Assembly: GCA_038043185.1 (NCBI GenBank) | Contig: JBBTCO010000076.1 | Coordinates: forward strand, 1 to 35,767 | Direction: 5' to 3' | DNA from: UBA5009 sp038043185 | GTDB taxonomy: Bacteria > Bdellovibrionota > Bdellovibrionia > Bdellovibrionales > Bdellovibrionaceae | DNA length: 35,767 nucleotides | Part shown: piece by piece, positions 23,679 to 32,052 of the stretch | How positions within the stretch are numbered: position 1 is the stretch's first letter | Layout: every line of letters starts with the position of its first letter | Translations under genes and position numbers: made by a program | The notes under the pieces: generated by a model | What the model was told of the DNA's origin: nothing | What the model saw: the letters and a program-made list of their open reading frames with translations, nothing else | Databases searched by the model: none

Positions 23679-24802
23679 AACTTCATCCTTTTTCGTTCTT
23701 TAAGAGCAAATTTCAATAATTGATTTGAATTTTTTCCAAGGAAATTAAGATGGCCCATTTTTCTTCCCTTGTGATTCTGATCTTTTCCGTACCAGTGCAA
23801 ATATCCTGCATGATTTTTTGGAAACTCAACGTCTTGTTCGGATTCACCTAGCAAATTGACCATGACAAATTGGGGACTTAGCAATTTATTTTCTTGTGGA
23901 AGAGGAAGACCTGCGACGGCACGCACATGAAGTTCAAACTGGCTAAATTCAAGAGCTTGCTCAGAATAATGACCGGAATTGTGAACTCGGGGGGCGCTCT
24001 CATTAATGAGTAAATTTTTTCCGGTGTCGAAGAACTCAAAAGCAATGGCTCCAACGTAATTTTTTTCTTCCAACCAAGCTTCAATTCGAGTTTTCATCTT
24101 GGCCCAAGCCGGATGTTTTGTTGGCCCTCGTACCCAATCACAACGTGAATTTTTTTGATGAGTTTCGACCAGAGGTAAACTCGAAATTGTTCCAAATTGA
24201 TCACGAACAAAAATAGCCGCAAGTTCACGACGAAAAGGGACAAAAGCTTCGGCAATGACATGGAAATTAATTTCAGAAAGTTGCGATAATATTTTCTCTT
24301 TATCTTTTTTTGATTTAAGAATGTAGGTGCCGTTGCCATCGTAGCCGCCATGGCGCTTTTTAAAAACCACTTTGTATTTAAAAAAATCACAAGCGGTTTC
24401 AAAACTATCCGTATCGTTGATTAAAAAAAATGGAGCTGTCGGAAGGCCGAATTCTTCAAAAGATTTTTTTTGGGTCCAGCGATCCTGCAGCTCGCTCATA
24501 ATTTCGGGCGAGGGAAATAAAGGGGTCTTGGTAGAAGCGGACGCTTTTTTTAAAACATCACCTTTGTAAAATTCGCTTTCACAGGTGACAAAGTCTACTT
24601 TTTTTAGAAATTTTTCTAAATCTTCAAAGTTATTGGGATAACCTTGGTGCCAGTGGGGCGTCACCTGTGCGGCGGGCTCGAGGGCAGACTGGCAAAGAAC
24701 ATGGACCTGAAAGCCAAGCTGATGCGCATGTAAGGCCATCATACGAGCGAGCTGACCCCCGCCCAGGAATCCAATTTTTTGACCTGGTTTACGAAATTTC
24801 AT
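23675..24802 (-). CDS. purK: N5-carboxyaminoimidazole ribonucleotide synthase PurK
   Basis: ATP-grasp enzyme that carboxylates AIR with bicarbonate to give N5-CAIR. It begins with GFLGGGQLARMMALHAHQLG, the standard PurK nucleotide-binding start. ATP-grasp features include VFKKRHGGYDGNGTYI and the metal site FEFFDTGKNLLINESAPRVHNSGHYS. At 375 aa it is full length. No clear Shine-Dalgarno sequence precedes the ATG. It is divergent from the dihydrouridine synthase gene across 53 nt, which must hold both promoters. Confidence 0.96.
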   Translation of the reverse strand: MKFRKPGQKIGFLGGGQLARMMALHAHQLGFQVHVLCQSALEPAAQVTPHWHQGYPNNFEDLEKFLKKVDFVTCESEFYKGDVLKKASASTKTPLFPSPEIMSELQDRWTQKKSFEEFGLPTAPFFLINDTDSFETACDFFKYKVVFKKRHGGYDGNGTYILKSKKDKEKILSQLSEINFHVIAEAFVPFRRELAAIFVRDQFGTISSLPLVETHQKNSRCDWVRGPTKHPAWAKMKTRIEAWLEEKNYVGAIAFEFFDTGKNLLINESAPRVHNSGHYSEQALEFSQFELHVRAVAGLPLPQENKLLSPQFVMVNLLGESEQDVEFPKNHAGYLHWYGKDQNHKGRKMGHLNFLGKNSNQLLKFALKERKRMKL

Positions 24803-24855
24803 TCTGGGGAAAGACTATCCTTTTCAGACTCTAAAATAAAGGCTAAAAGCTTTCT

Positions 24856-25917
24856 ATGAGCAGCCAAAACGAAATTATAATTAATAAACAAAAGGTTAAT
24901 TTTCCTTTGTGCTGGGCTCCGATGGTTGGTCTTAGTCATTTAGCTTTACGACGGGTGCTACGCAGTTATTTACCTGAAGGCGCGATTATACCCTGGCCAA
25001 CCGAAATGTTGAATTCTCGAAAGATTCCCAAAGAAGATTTGAACAAAACACCGGAAACTTTGCGTGGCGATGAAGAAACTCAGATGGTGCCACAAATTTT
25101 AGGAAATGAAGAAAAAAATATCGCGGATAGCGTGAAGCGTTTGGAATTGGAGTGGGGGGCCGGAGCTATTGATATCAATATGGGTTGTCCGGTACAAAAG
25201 GCGTTGAAGCATAACTATGGCGTCGCTTTGATGGGTGATTCTAATTATGCTGCTGAAGTTGTGCGAATGACCGTTAGAAATACCAAGTTGCCGGTTTCAG
25301 TAAAATTACGTGCGGTCGAGCAATGTGAAGAAAATAAAGAAAAATTAATCGAATTTGTGCAAGGACTCCAAGCGGCCGGAGCTTCTTGGATTTGTTTGCA
25401 CCCACGAACCGCGGAACAAAAACGCCGAGGCCGTGCGGATTGGTCGCAAATTCAGTGGTTAAAAAAGAATCTCGATATTCCGGTTATTGGTAATGGCGAT
25501 ATTCAGTCGGTTGAAGATGTGTTTCAGATGAAGCAAGAAACCAATTGTGATTTAGCAATGTCCGGCCGAGCCTTAGCCGCCAGGCCATGGATGTTTTGGC
25601 AAGTGGGTGAAAAACTGGGAATGCCAGCGCCAAAAGGTCGCCAGGGTTTCGCGCCAAAAACTGGTGAAGAAGAAGGTGTCGAGTACGGCCATGTCTTGTT
25701 GCAATTTATTGATGAGTGCGAGTTGATTTTCAGTGCTGATTTGGCTTTAAGAAAAGTTCGTTTTTACATTCGCACGACACATGTGTGGTTGGTTTTTGGC
25801 CATAGTTTAGTGGGTTTAGCTCACAAAGCTCAAAATTTGGATCAGCTGCGGGTGCTTGTTCGTGAGTTTTTTGAGATGCCGCAGGTTATGGTTCAACGAA
25901 CCGAACTTCGCCAGTAG
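24856..25917 (+). CDS. tRNA-dihydrouridine synthase (Dus family)
   Basis: FMN-dependent enzyme reducing uridine to dihydrouridine in tRNA. The TIM-barrel start is CWAPMVGLSHLALRR, the catalytic Cys lies in INMGCPVQK, and later motifs are VKLRAVEQ, CLHPRT and IGNGDI followed by SGRALAARPWMF. At 353 aa it resembles DusB-type proteins, but the subclass is not certain. A second, clearly DusC-like paralogue is at 29685, so the organism has at least two. TAAAAT at 24832-24837 is a possible -10 with a short leader. Confidence 0.9.
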   Translation: MSSQNEIIINKQKVNFPLCWAPMVGLSHLALRRVLRSYLPEGAIIPWPTEMLNSRKIPKEDLNKTPETLRGDEETQMVPQILGNEEKNIADSVKRLELEWGAGAIDINMGCPVQKALKHNYGVALMGDSNYAAEVVRMTVRNTKLPVSVKLRAVEQCEENKEKLIEFVQGLQAAGASWICLHPRTAEQKRRGRADWSQIQWLKKNLDIPVIGNGDIQSVEDVFQMKQETNCDLAMSGRALAARPWMFWQVGEKLGMPAPKGRQGFAPKTGEEEGVEYGHVLLQFIDECELIFSADLALRKVRFYIRTTHVWLVFGHSLVGLAHKAQNLDQLRVLVREFFEMPQVMVQRTELRQ

Positions 25918-26069
25918 TCAGCCTCATCTAGAGACTATGACCCTTAAATAATTCCTATTTTGAGATTTTTTTTTAATCAAACACAGTATAGCGATTTACC
26001 CAGAAAATAAGAAGAATCTTTTTGATAACTTTAGAAGGTGCTATAAAATGAAGGGTAACAGTTATATCT

Positions 26070-26090
26070 GTATAATGCTTAAACAAAAAT
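26070..26090 (+). repeat. 21-nt sequence matching the 3' end of the gene at 26622
   Basis: GTATAATGCTTAAAC followed by one variable base and AAAAT matches 28897-28917 with one mismatch. At 28897 it encodes the last residues IMLKRK of the large secreted protein; here the same frame reads IMLKQK and stops at TGA (26090-26092). It may be a remnant of a related gene end. It also contains a perfect TATAAT (26071-26076) that could serve as -10 for the following lipoprotein. Confidence 0.45.
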
Positions 26091-26100
26091 GAGGTTTGTT

Positions 26101-26571
26101 ATGAGAAAATCCAACCGGAAGGCCTTAAGTATTAGTGCTTTAGTTATGGCACTACTTATTGCTGGCTTTCAGAATTGTAGTCAGGGAGGATTTAAGACGT
26201 TAGAATTTAAGCAGTCAGAGCTGTTGCAAAATTCCGAGGCCTCACTAAGTCAGTCTATGGAATATTCTGGTGATCCCGTATTGCAGAATCAAGTATTAAG
26301 TCTTCTTATGGCCAAATGTGCAAGCTGCAATGGCACTACTGAAATAGGTAATATTGGTGACATCACAGACCTAGAAAATTTAATTAAAAAACAAATGCTT
26401 TCTCCTGGAAAGGCCTCCGCCAGTCCATTGGTGGGCTCTTTGGCCGCGGGCACTTTAAAGCAAGGGGTTGCTGCTTTCAGTGCACCTGAAGTGCAGCTTA
26501 TAAATAACTGGATTAACAGTTTAGAGCTTGTGCCTATTAAAAATGAAAATCCAGAGGTGTTAGAAAACTGA
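26101..26571 (+). CDS. Lipoprotein with degenerate cytochrome c motif
   Basis: A 156-aa protein with an N-terminal signal ending in GFQNC (Cys26), an atypical lipobox of the kind often seen in Bdellovibrio-like lipoproteins. The mature part reads LLMAKCASCNG at about 69-78, where planctomycete-type cytochromes c have CxxCH: the heme-ligand His is replaced by Asn77. Downstream SPGKASASPLVGSL and the C-terminal EVQLINNWINSLE fit the same cytochrome fold (PGxPxxSxL ... IxxWI). So the fold is kept but covalent heme binding is unlikely. The start at 26101 is preferred (GAGG 6 nt upstream) over an ATG 12 nt earlier. It precedes the large surface protein by 50 nt. Confidence 0.82.
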   Translation: MRKSNRKALSISALVMALLIAGFQNCSQGGFKTLEFKQSELLQNSEASLSQSMEYSGDPVLQNQVLSLLMAKCASCNGTTEIGNIGDITDLENLIKKQMLSPGKASASPLVGSLAAGTLKQGVAAFSAPEVQLINNWINSLELVPIKNENPEVLEN

Positions 26572-26621
26572 TAGCGCGATAGGATCTCTATAATAAATTT
26601 AATTATGTTTTAGAGGGGAAA

Positions 26622-28919
26622 ATGAGAAAAATAATTATAGCTTTAGCTAGTAGTCTTTTTGTAGCAATAAGTGCCTCTGCCGCTAATCACTATATTTTAG
26701 GCCAAGCAGCTGGTAGTGCAAATGGTAATGATTGGACTAACGCATATAAGGAGCTACCGGCAAAATTAATACGTGGTGACACCTATTATATTGGTGTGGG
26801 TTCTTATCCAGCGCATATATTTAACGACGCTCATTCTGGGACGACTCTTATAACAATTAAAAAAGCCACGATAAGTGATCATGGAACAGATACTGGATGG
26901 CAAACGAGTTATGGCGCACAAGCCGTTTTTCAATCTACTTTGCATTTTATGAACGGGTATTATGTATTTGATGGACAAGCTCGAAATGAAAACGATTGGT
27001 ATGATGGTGCTGCTTATGGCTTTCGAATTGATCATAATAATCAAGATCAAAATATTAAAATCTTAAATCAATCGTCACCAACACCAAATGTCACAATAAA
27101 ATATGTTTATATAAATGCAATTGTTGGAAATCTTCCGAACACAACGATTGCGCGCTATGCAATCAATACATATACCGCAGGAACACAGTCAAATAGTGGA
27201 CTTGTTTTTAGTCATCTCTTTGTCAATGGGAGTAACAATATATGGTTTATTGCAGATACCAATGGTGCTATTGTTGAGTACTCTGCCTCACAGAATGCCG
27301 ATGGAAATGCAGCCAATCATGGTGAAGTGGTAAATCTCTATTGGGATGCGAATAATGCAATTATTCGTTATAACAAATTTCGAGATGAATACGTGCCAAA
27401 TGGATCTACTGCTTTAATTGCTCTAACTTATTCAACTGGGGCTCGTATCTACGGTAATGTTTTTGATAATTTTCGTTCAGGTGATGCAGCAATTGGGTAT
27501 GTTGGATCCAGCTCTACAGACACGCAGGTCTATAACAATACAATTATTGGTTGTAATAGCAGTTCAAGTGGTCAAGGGGGAATTCAGTTAGCGAACAGCT
27601 CCACAAACCTAATTTATAATAACCTTTGGTATAATTGCGGAAATATTTCGTTTACAGGTACTCATAACTACAACGTTTTTCCTGATGCTAATGCACATGG
27701 TGAAGCCAATGCACAGCTCAGTATAGCGAGTTCAATTTTTATGAATTATGCTGGCAGGGACTATAGGCTTAAATCTGCTACGGTCGCCGGAAAATCTTTA
27801 TTGGCTCCATTTAACTCTGATCTTTTTGGTAATATTCGCGGCACTGATGGGGTCTGGGATAGAGGTGCTTATGAATTTGGGTCTGGAATTGTACAGCCTC
27901 CACCTGATACGACTCCACCAGTTGTAGTCGTTACATCACCAGGATCAGGGGTCCCTGTGGTTTCAGGTAATATGAGTTTAGTAGCCACCGCAACAGACAA
28001 CGTAGGTGTTGTTGGGGTTCAATTTTTAATTGATGATATTGCAGTTGGGAACGAAGTATCAATGTTTCCATACGCCTTAAGTTTTAATACAGTTGCCTTA
28101 AGTAACTCCACTCATATAGTAAAAGCAAAGGCTCGAGATGCTGCTGGCAATGTAACAACATCGAGTGGTATTTCGTTTTCCGTAAATAACGTGGTCGCAC
28201 CGCCAGTTGATACAACACTACCCGCAGTAAGTATTTCATCGCCTATTGCTGGATTTAACGCAGCAGGTACTCTGAGTATTTCAGTTTTAGCGTCAGATAA
28301 TATTGGAGTGACTGGTGTTCAATTTTATGTCGATGGATCCTTAATAGGCGACGACACAACTTCGCCATACCAGGTTTCTTTAGATACTTTAACTTTGATC
28401 AATGGCGTTCATAGTTTAACGGCAAAAGCAAGAGATGCTGCTGGCAATATGAAGACGTCTGCCTCTGTAAGTATCAACGTTAATAATGTCATTCCGCCTC
28501 CTCCAGCCCCAGTGACCATTGTGATGGATAATTTGAAACCTGGCGATTCTGGATTAGGCATAAATTTTACAGGAAAATGGTGCAGATCTTCAATCAGTGG
28601 ATCCATGGGAACGAGATCTATATATAGTTGTGGTAACTCAATTGAAACTTATAAATTCAGTCCCAGTATTGCAACTGGAGGGCTTTACGAAGTTTATATT
28701 CGTTACACAAGTAATTCATCAAGGGCTATTGCTGAGATTGATATCAGCAGTCAGGATCCATTTGTAAAAAAGCAGGTCGACCAGAAAGCTGGTGGCGGAA
28801 CTTGGATCTTATTAGGAGCTTATAATTTTTCTGTTGGTAGCTCCGGATTCATTCAGTTTATTGAGCTTAAATCAGGGGATAATATCTCTGTTGATGGTAT
28901 AATGCTTAAACGAAAATAG
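26622..28919 (+). CDS. Secreted beta-helix, Ig-like and golvesin-type domain protein
   Basis: A 765-aa exported protein. Signal peptide about 1-20 (cut near SASA/AN). Residues about 25-420 are a right-handed parallel beta-helix with an N-cap of the type GSANGNDWTNAYKELP and repeated short Asn-rich strands (VYNNTIIG, LIYNNLWYNCGN). Two bacterial Ig-like domains follow (about 428-522 and 529-625), each starting DTTxP and ending with KARDAAGN. The C-terminus (about 632-765) resembles the golvesin C-terminal/CBM-like domain (YEVYIRYTSNSSRA, GGGTWILLGAYNFSVGSSG). This suggests a polysaccharide-binding or -cleaving surface protein; no clear catalytic residues can be assigned. GAGGGG lies before the ATG. 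A hairpin follows. Confidence 0.85.
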   Translation: MRKIIIALASSLFVAISASAANHYILGQAAGSANGNDWTNAYKELPAKLIRGDTYYIGVGSYPAHIFNDAHSGTTLITIKKATISDHGTDTGWQTSYGAQAVFQSTLHFMNGYYVFDGQARNENDWYDGAAYGFRIDHNNQDQNIKILNQSSPTPNVTIKYVYINAIVGNLPNTTIARYAINTYTAGTQSNSGLVFSHLFVNGSNNIWFIADTNGAIVEYSASQNADGNAANHGEVVNLYWDANNAIIRYNKFRDEYVPNGSTALIALTYSTGARIYGNVFDNFRSGDAAIGYVGSSSTDTQVYNNTIIGCNSSSSGQGGIQLANSSTNLIYNNLWYNCGNISFTGTHNYNVFPDANAHGEANAQLSIASSIFMNYAGRDYRLKSATVAGKSLLAPFNSDLFGNIRGTDGVWDRGAYEFGSGIVQPPPDTTPPVVVVTSPGSGVPVVSGNMSLVATATDNVGVVGVQFLIDDIAVGNEVSMFPYALSFNTVALSNSTHIVKAKARDAAGNVTTSSGISFSVNNVVAPPVDTTLPAVSISSPIAGFNAAGTLSISVLASDNIGVTGVQFYVDGSLIGDDTTSPYQVSLDTLTLINGVHSLTAKARDAAGNMKTSASVSINVNNVIPPPPAPVTIVMDNLKPGDSGLGINFTGKWCRSSISGSMGTRSIYSCGNSIETYKFSPSIATGGLYEVYIRYTSNSSRAIAEIDISSQDPFVKKQVDQKAGGGTWILLGAYNFSVGSSGFIQFIELKSGDNISVDGIMLKRK

Positions 28920-28925
28920 GTGCTG

Positions 28926-28960
28926 GTGCTCTGACACAGGAAGCTTTCCTTTCAGAGCAC
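28926..28960. terminator. Bidirectional hairpin between convergent genes
   Basis: GTGCTCTGA (28926-28934) pairs with TCAGAGCAC (28952-28960); inside, AGGAA pairs with TTCCT. It stands between the convergent surface-protein and glutaredoxin genes and touches the glutaredoxin stop codon. The T-tract is weak on both sides, so termination efficiency is uncertain. Confidence 0.65.
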
Positions 28961-29214
28961 TAGGTTAGCATTTCATCGAGTTTGCCGCTGTCGTCGAGGG
29001 CTTTAAGATCTTGGTAGCCGCCGATCAGTTTTCCGTTGATGAGGATGATGGGGACGGTTCGCCAGCCAGTTTCGTTTTTGAGGCGGTCAATTTCTTCGGG
29101 CTTATCAGTAAGATCAACTTCTTTGAAAGCGAGGCCCTTTTCTTCCAATAAACGAATGGCGCGAACGCAATAAGGACAAGGATCTTTGGTGTAGATCAGA
29201 ATTTCAGCAGGCAT
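28960..29214 (-). CDS. Glutaredoxin (GrxC type)
   Basis: Small thiol-disulfide oxidoreductase reduced by glutathione. The dithiol active site is CPYC (13-16 region: KDPCPYCVRA), followed by the cis-Pro segment TVPIILI and the glutathione-binding GGYQDLKALDDSG. At 84 aa it matches Grx3-type proteins. It starts 1 nt after the STAS-like gene and is the last of a four-gene minus-strand cluster. Confidence 0.95.
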   Translation of the reverse strand: MPAEILIYTKDPCPYCVRAIRLLEEKGLAFKEVDLTDKPEEIDRLKNETGWRTVPIILINGKLIGGYQDLKALDDSGKLDEMLT

Positions 29215-29215
29215 C

Positions 29216-29710
29216 TTAAGCTCCGCCCTGGCTTGCCTTTTTTTGACTCAAAAATTTGAAGTATTTTTGTGGCGAAGCGTCGAGTTCCATTTTGTTCCCA
29301 GTGGAATCTTTAATTTCTTTAGGAGTAACCGGTTTATTTGGAAAGTAGTCTTCATTCAGTTTGTACAGGACCTGTTTTTCTTCGCCATTTTCTTCGCAGT
29401 AGTAAGGTACAAAAAATGATTCAACAACACAATTGGTCGGAATAAAATCAATCACCGAATTCATTTGATCAACAACACATTGAGGGCATCCCTGAAATAC
29501 ATATTTAGAATTAGGGTAAGCCCGTATCCATTGAATCCAGTGTCGAATTCCCAGAGAGTTAATACTGCTGACTGAATTGAAATTAATAATGATTTTTTTT
29601 CCTGGAGGGATTTGCACTGATTTTTGTAAAAAACTTTCGTTGATTGATCCCTGAATGATCATCGTAAATGTGGATAAATCTTCTTTAGAAGTAATGTTTA
29701 ATATGGACAT
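29216..29710 (-). CDS. STAS-like domain protein
   Basis: A 164-aa protein. Residues about 5-100 resemble a STAS domain: MIIQGSINESF, KKIIINFNSVSSINSLGIRHWIQWI (conserved strand then helix), then YVFQGCPQCVVDQMNSV. The usual phosphorylatable Ser lies in the SSINSLG loop. The C-terminal part has FVPYYCEENGEE, which looks like a zinc knuckle that has lost its second Cys. Its start lies 26 nt inside the end of dusC. Possible roles are an anti-anti-sigma-like partner switch or a structural regulator; no kinase partner is nearby. Confidence 0.72.
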   Translation of the reverse strand: MSILNITSKEDLSTFTMIIQGSINESFLQKSVQIPPGKKIIINFNSVSSINSLGIRHWIQWIRAYPNSKYVFQGCPQCVVDQMNSVIDFIPTNCVVESFFVPYYCEENGEEKQVLYKLNEDYFPNKPVTPKEIKDSTGNKMELDASPQKYFKFLSQKKASQGGA

Positions 29711-30743
29711 CGGTCTTTATTTTTTCGTGGAGTGAATTGTTTGACAAGGCCAGTTCGAATGCAGAAGGATCGCGGAGTTTTTTAGAAAAATCATGGGCTC
29801 GATAAACTTTTGTATTTTCAAATAAAAAACGGGCTTCGGGGAAGCCCAGACTTAAGTACTTAAGCCATTGTTTGGTTCTAGCTGCAGCAAAGGCGGCGTT
29901 TATTTTCTTTTCGGCCATGCTGTGAAGATCAAAAACCAATTGTTGAGTCAAAGGCCAAGGTCGCGACATTGATTTTCCATATGTCAGATATTCTCGGATT
30001 TGCAAAAATAAAAAAGGATTTTTGAGTGCGCCTCGACCAATCATGAAGGCATCAGCCTGAGTGGCATTTTGACAGCGAATAAAATCGTCGAGAGTAAAAA
30101 TATCGCCATTAACAACGAAGGGAGTTTTTGAAATTTCTTTCAACCGAGGAATCCATTCCCAATGCGCCGGCGGACGATAACCCTGATCTTTGGTTCGACA
30201 ATGAACCGTGATCCAACTGACTCCGGCTTCCTCGAGAGCTTTTACATTTTCAAAAAGTAAGGAAGGGCTTTCCACGCCCAAACGAATTTTTGCTGAAACG
30301 GAATTTTTTAAGGGCATGGCCTGTCGAACCGCTTTTGCGATGTTGTAAAGTCGTTCTGGGCACTTCAGCAGGCTGGCCCCACCATCATGACGGTTCACCG
30401 TTTTTGCAGGACAGCCAAAATTCAGATCCACCCCTTGAGCGCCAAGTTGAATGGCTCGGACGGCATTTTCCGCTAAAGGTTCGGCATGACCACCCAGGAG
30501 TTGAATAAGGACAGGAACTCCAGAACGTGTACGCCCTAGGGATTCCAGCTCGGGAACATAACGGTAAAAAACTCGCTTAGGATGTAAACTTGTGGTGACG
30601 CGAATAAACTCGCTGACACAAAAATTAAGGCTGAGATGATTTATTTCAGGGCTTAAATTTATGCCGCTGATGACTTCGCGAAATGTTTCATCAGTGACCC
30701 CTTCCATAGGGGCTAAAAATAATTTAACCGGAGCTGTGTTCAC
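29685..30743 (-). CDS. dusC: tRNA-dihydrouridine synthase C-like
   Basis: FMN enzyme that makes dihydrouridine, by similarity to E. coli DusC at U16 of tRNA. It shows LFLAPMEGVTDETFRE, CVSEFIRVTTSLHPKRVFYRY (DusC-specific), DLNFGCPAKTVNRHDGGASLLK with the catalytic Cys, AKIRLG, VHCRTKDQGYRPPAHW, and VNGDIF then MIGRGALKNPFLF. At 352 aa it is slightly longer than the E. coli enzyme. The start overlaps the EVE gene stop by 4 nt, and its 3' end overlaps the STAS-like gene by 26 nt. Confidence 0.93.
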   Translation of the reverse strand: MNTAPVKLFLAPMEGVTDETFREVISGINLSPEINHLSLNFCVSEFIRVTTSLHPKRVFYRYVPELESLGRTRSGVPVLIQLLGGHAEPLAENAVRAIQLGAQGVDLNFGCPAKTVNRHDGGASLLKCPERLYNIAKAVRQAMPLKNSVSAKIRLGVESPSLLFENVKALEEAGVSWITVHCRTKDQGYRPPAHWEWIPRLKEISKTPFVVNGDIFTLDDFIRCQNATQADAFMIGRGALKNPFLFLQIREYLTYGKSMSRPWPLTQQLVFDLHSMAEKKINAAFAAARTKQWLKYLSLGFPEARFLFENTKVYRAHDFSKKLRDPSAFELALSNNSLHEKIKTDVHIKHYF

Positions 30744-31204
30744 TTGAGGCCAAGCTTTTGAATGTACTGAAAGTGCGCTTCATCAACTGGCTGAACGCTC
30801 AGTCTTTGTCCTCGTTTTAAGAGCAATAAATCGGCAAGAGATTTTTCATTTTTTAACTGATGAAGACTCAGGAGCTTTGGAAAATTTTTTTCAAAGGACA
30901 CTTCAGTGCAAAACCAAATGGGTTTTTCTTTGCTGGCCTTTTTGTCGTAGTATTCTGATTTTGGATCAAATTGCGAGGGATCAGGAATCGCTTTTTTAGA
31001 AATTCGCGCTATTCCCGCGACACCCGGGGGTTCTGCACTGGAATGGTAAAACAGCACTTCATCATCGACATTCATGGACTTCATAAAATTGCGAGCTTGA
31101 TAATTTCGAACACCACTCCAAAGGGTTTTTTTATCCTTTTTTAAATGCTCTATCGAATAGACTTCAGGTTCAGATTTCATCAGCCAATATTGTTTTTTAG
31201 ACAT
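30740..31204 (-). CDS. EVE domain protein
   Basis: A 154-aa single EVE (PUA-like) domain protein, the family of thymocyte nuclear protein 1. The signatures are YWLMKSEPEVYSIEHL at the start, LWSGVRNYQARNFMK, VLFYHSSAEPPGVAGIARI, and a C-terminal KRGQRLSVQPV. EVE domains bind modified bases in DNA or RNA. As a single-domain protein next to dusC it may recognise modified RNA; this is inference. It heads the minus-strand cluster and is divergent from the SDR gene. Confidence 0.93.
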   Translation of the reverse strand: MSKKQYWLMKSEPEVYSIEHLKKDKKTLWSGVRNYQARNFMKSMNVDDEVLFYHSSAEPPGVAGIARISKKAIPDPSQFDPKSEYYDKKASKEKPIWFCTEVSFEKNFPKLLSLHQLKNEKSLADLLLLKRGQRLSVQPVDEAHFQYIQKLGLK

Positions 31205-31282
31205 GTCTTTTTTTAAAGGACAGCGTCAAAGGAAGCAATCTGTTTGTGGACAGTAAGGCTATTTCCACGGTACTTCTAGGGG

Positions 31283-32029
31283 ATGTCATGGGTACTTATT
31301 ACAGGCGCAACCTCGGGAATTGGTTTGGCAACGGCTCAACTGTTGGCGACTAGATCCTATAAACTGATTCTTTTAGGTCGACGCAAAGATCGCTTAGACA
31401 GCTTACAGAAAGAATTAAGTCCAAAAACTGAAATTAAAACTTTTGATTTTGATCTTCGTGATACGACTCAAATTCAAGGTTTTTTAATGGCCCAAAAGTC
31501 ACTTTTAAATGAAGTGCAAATTTTAATTAATAATGCGGGCTTGGCCCGGGGTGCAGATAAAATCCAAGATTCTAATTTAGAAGATATTGACGAGATGATT
31601 GAAACAAATTTAACGGCCTTATTGCATCTCACCCGTGGGCTTTTACCGCATCTGCTTAAGAGGGGTCAGGGACATATTGTTAATATGGGTTCGGTAGCGG
31701 GAAGAATTGTTTATCCAAAAGGCGCTGTTTATTGTGCGACTAAATTTGCGGTGCGGGCCATTTCTGATGGCTTAAGGATGGATCTTTTAGGAACTCCAAT
31801 TCGTGTGACAAATATTGAGCCGGGCATGGTCAACACTGAATTTTCAGAAGTGCGCCTGAATTCAAAAGAAAAAGCGGATCAGGTTTATCAAAATATGAAC
31901 CCGTTAACGGCACAGGATATTGCCGAGACAATTTTATGGTGCCTCGAGCGCCCAGCTCATGTGAATATTCAAGAATTAGTTATTTACCCTACCGATCAAG
32001 CTTCGGTGGGACAAGTTCATCGCCGATAA
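31283..32029 (+). CDS. YdfG-type short-chain dehydrogenase/reductase
   Basis: NADP-dependent SDR resembling YdfG (3-hydroxy acid/serine dehydrogenase). It has the Rossmann start LITGATSGIGLATAQLLA, the RRKDRL phosphate-binding step, NNAGLARG, and the active-site set N-S-YxxxK as VNMGSVAG then YCATKFA. The C-terminal segment RVTNIEPGMVNTEFSEVR is typical of YdfG. At 248 aa it is full length. The start codon is fixed by the fold (MSWVLITG). The only purine-rich motif (AGGGG) abuts the ATG, so translation may use a short or absent leader. The fumC gene follows after 23 nt. Confidence 0.92.
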   Translation: MSWVLITGATSGIGLATAQLLATRSYKLILLGRRKDRLDSLQKELSPKTEIKTFDFDLRDTTQIQGFLMAQKSLLNEVQILINNAGLARGADKIQDSNLEDIDEMIETNLTALLHLTRGLLPHLLKRGQGHIVNMGSVAGRIVYPKGAVYCATKFAVRAISDGLRMDLLGTPIRVTNIEPGMVNTEFSEVRLNSKEKADQVYQNMNPLTAQDIAETILWCLERPAHVNIQELVIYPTDQASVGQVHRR

Positions 32030-32052
32030 TTTTTTTAAAGAGGGAATGCAAA

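Noticed and set aside
31936..32052. Extended fumC start within the SDR gene
   Set aside because: The added residues do not match fumarases; ATG 32053 has AGAGGG and the family N-terminus.
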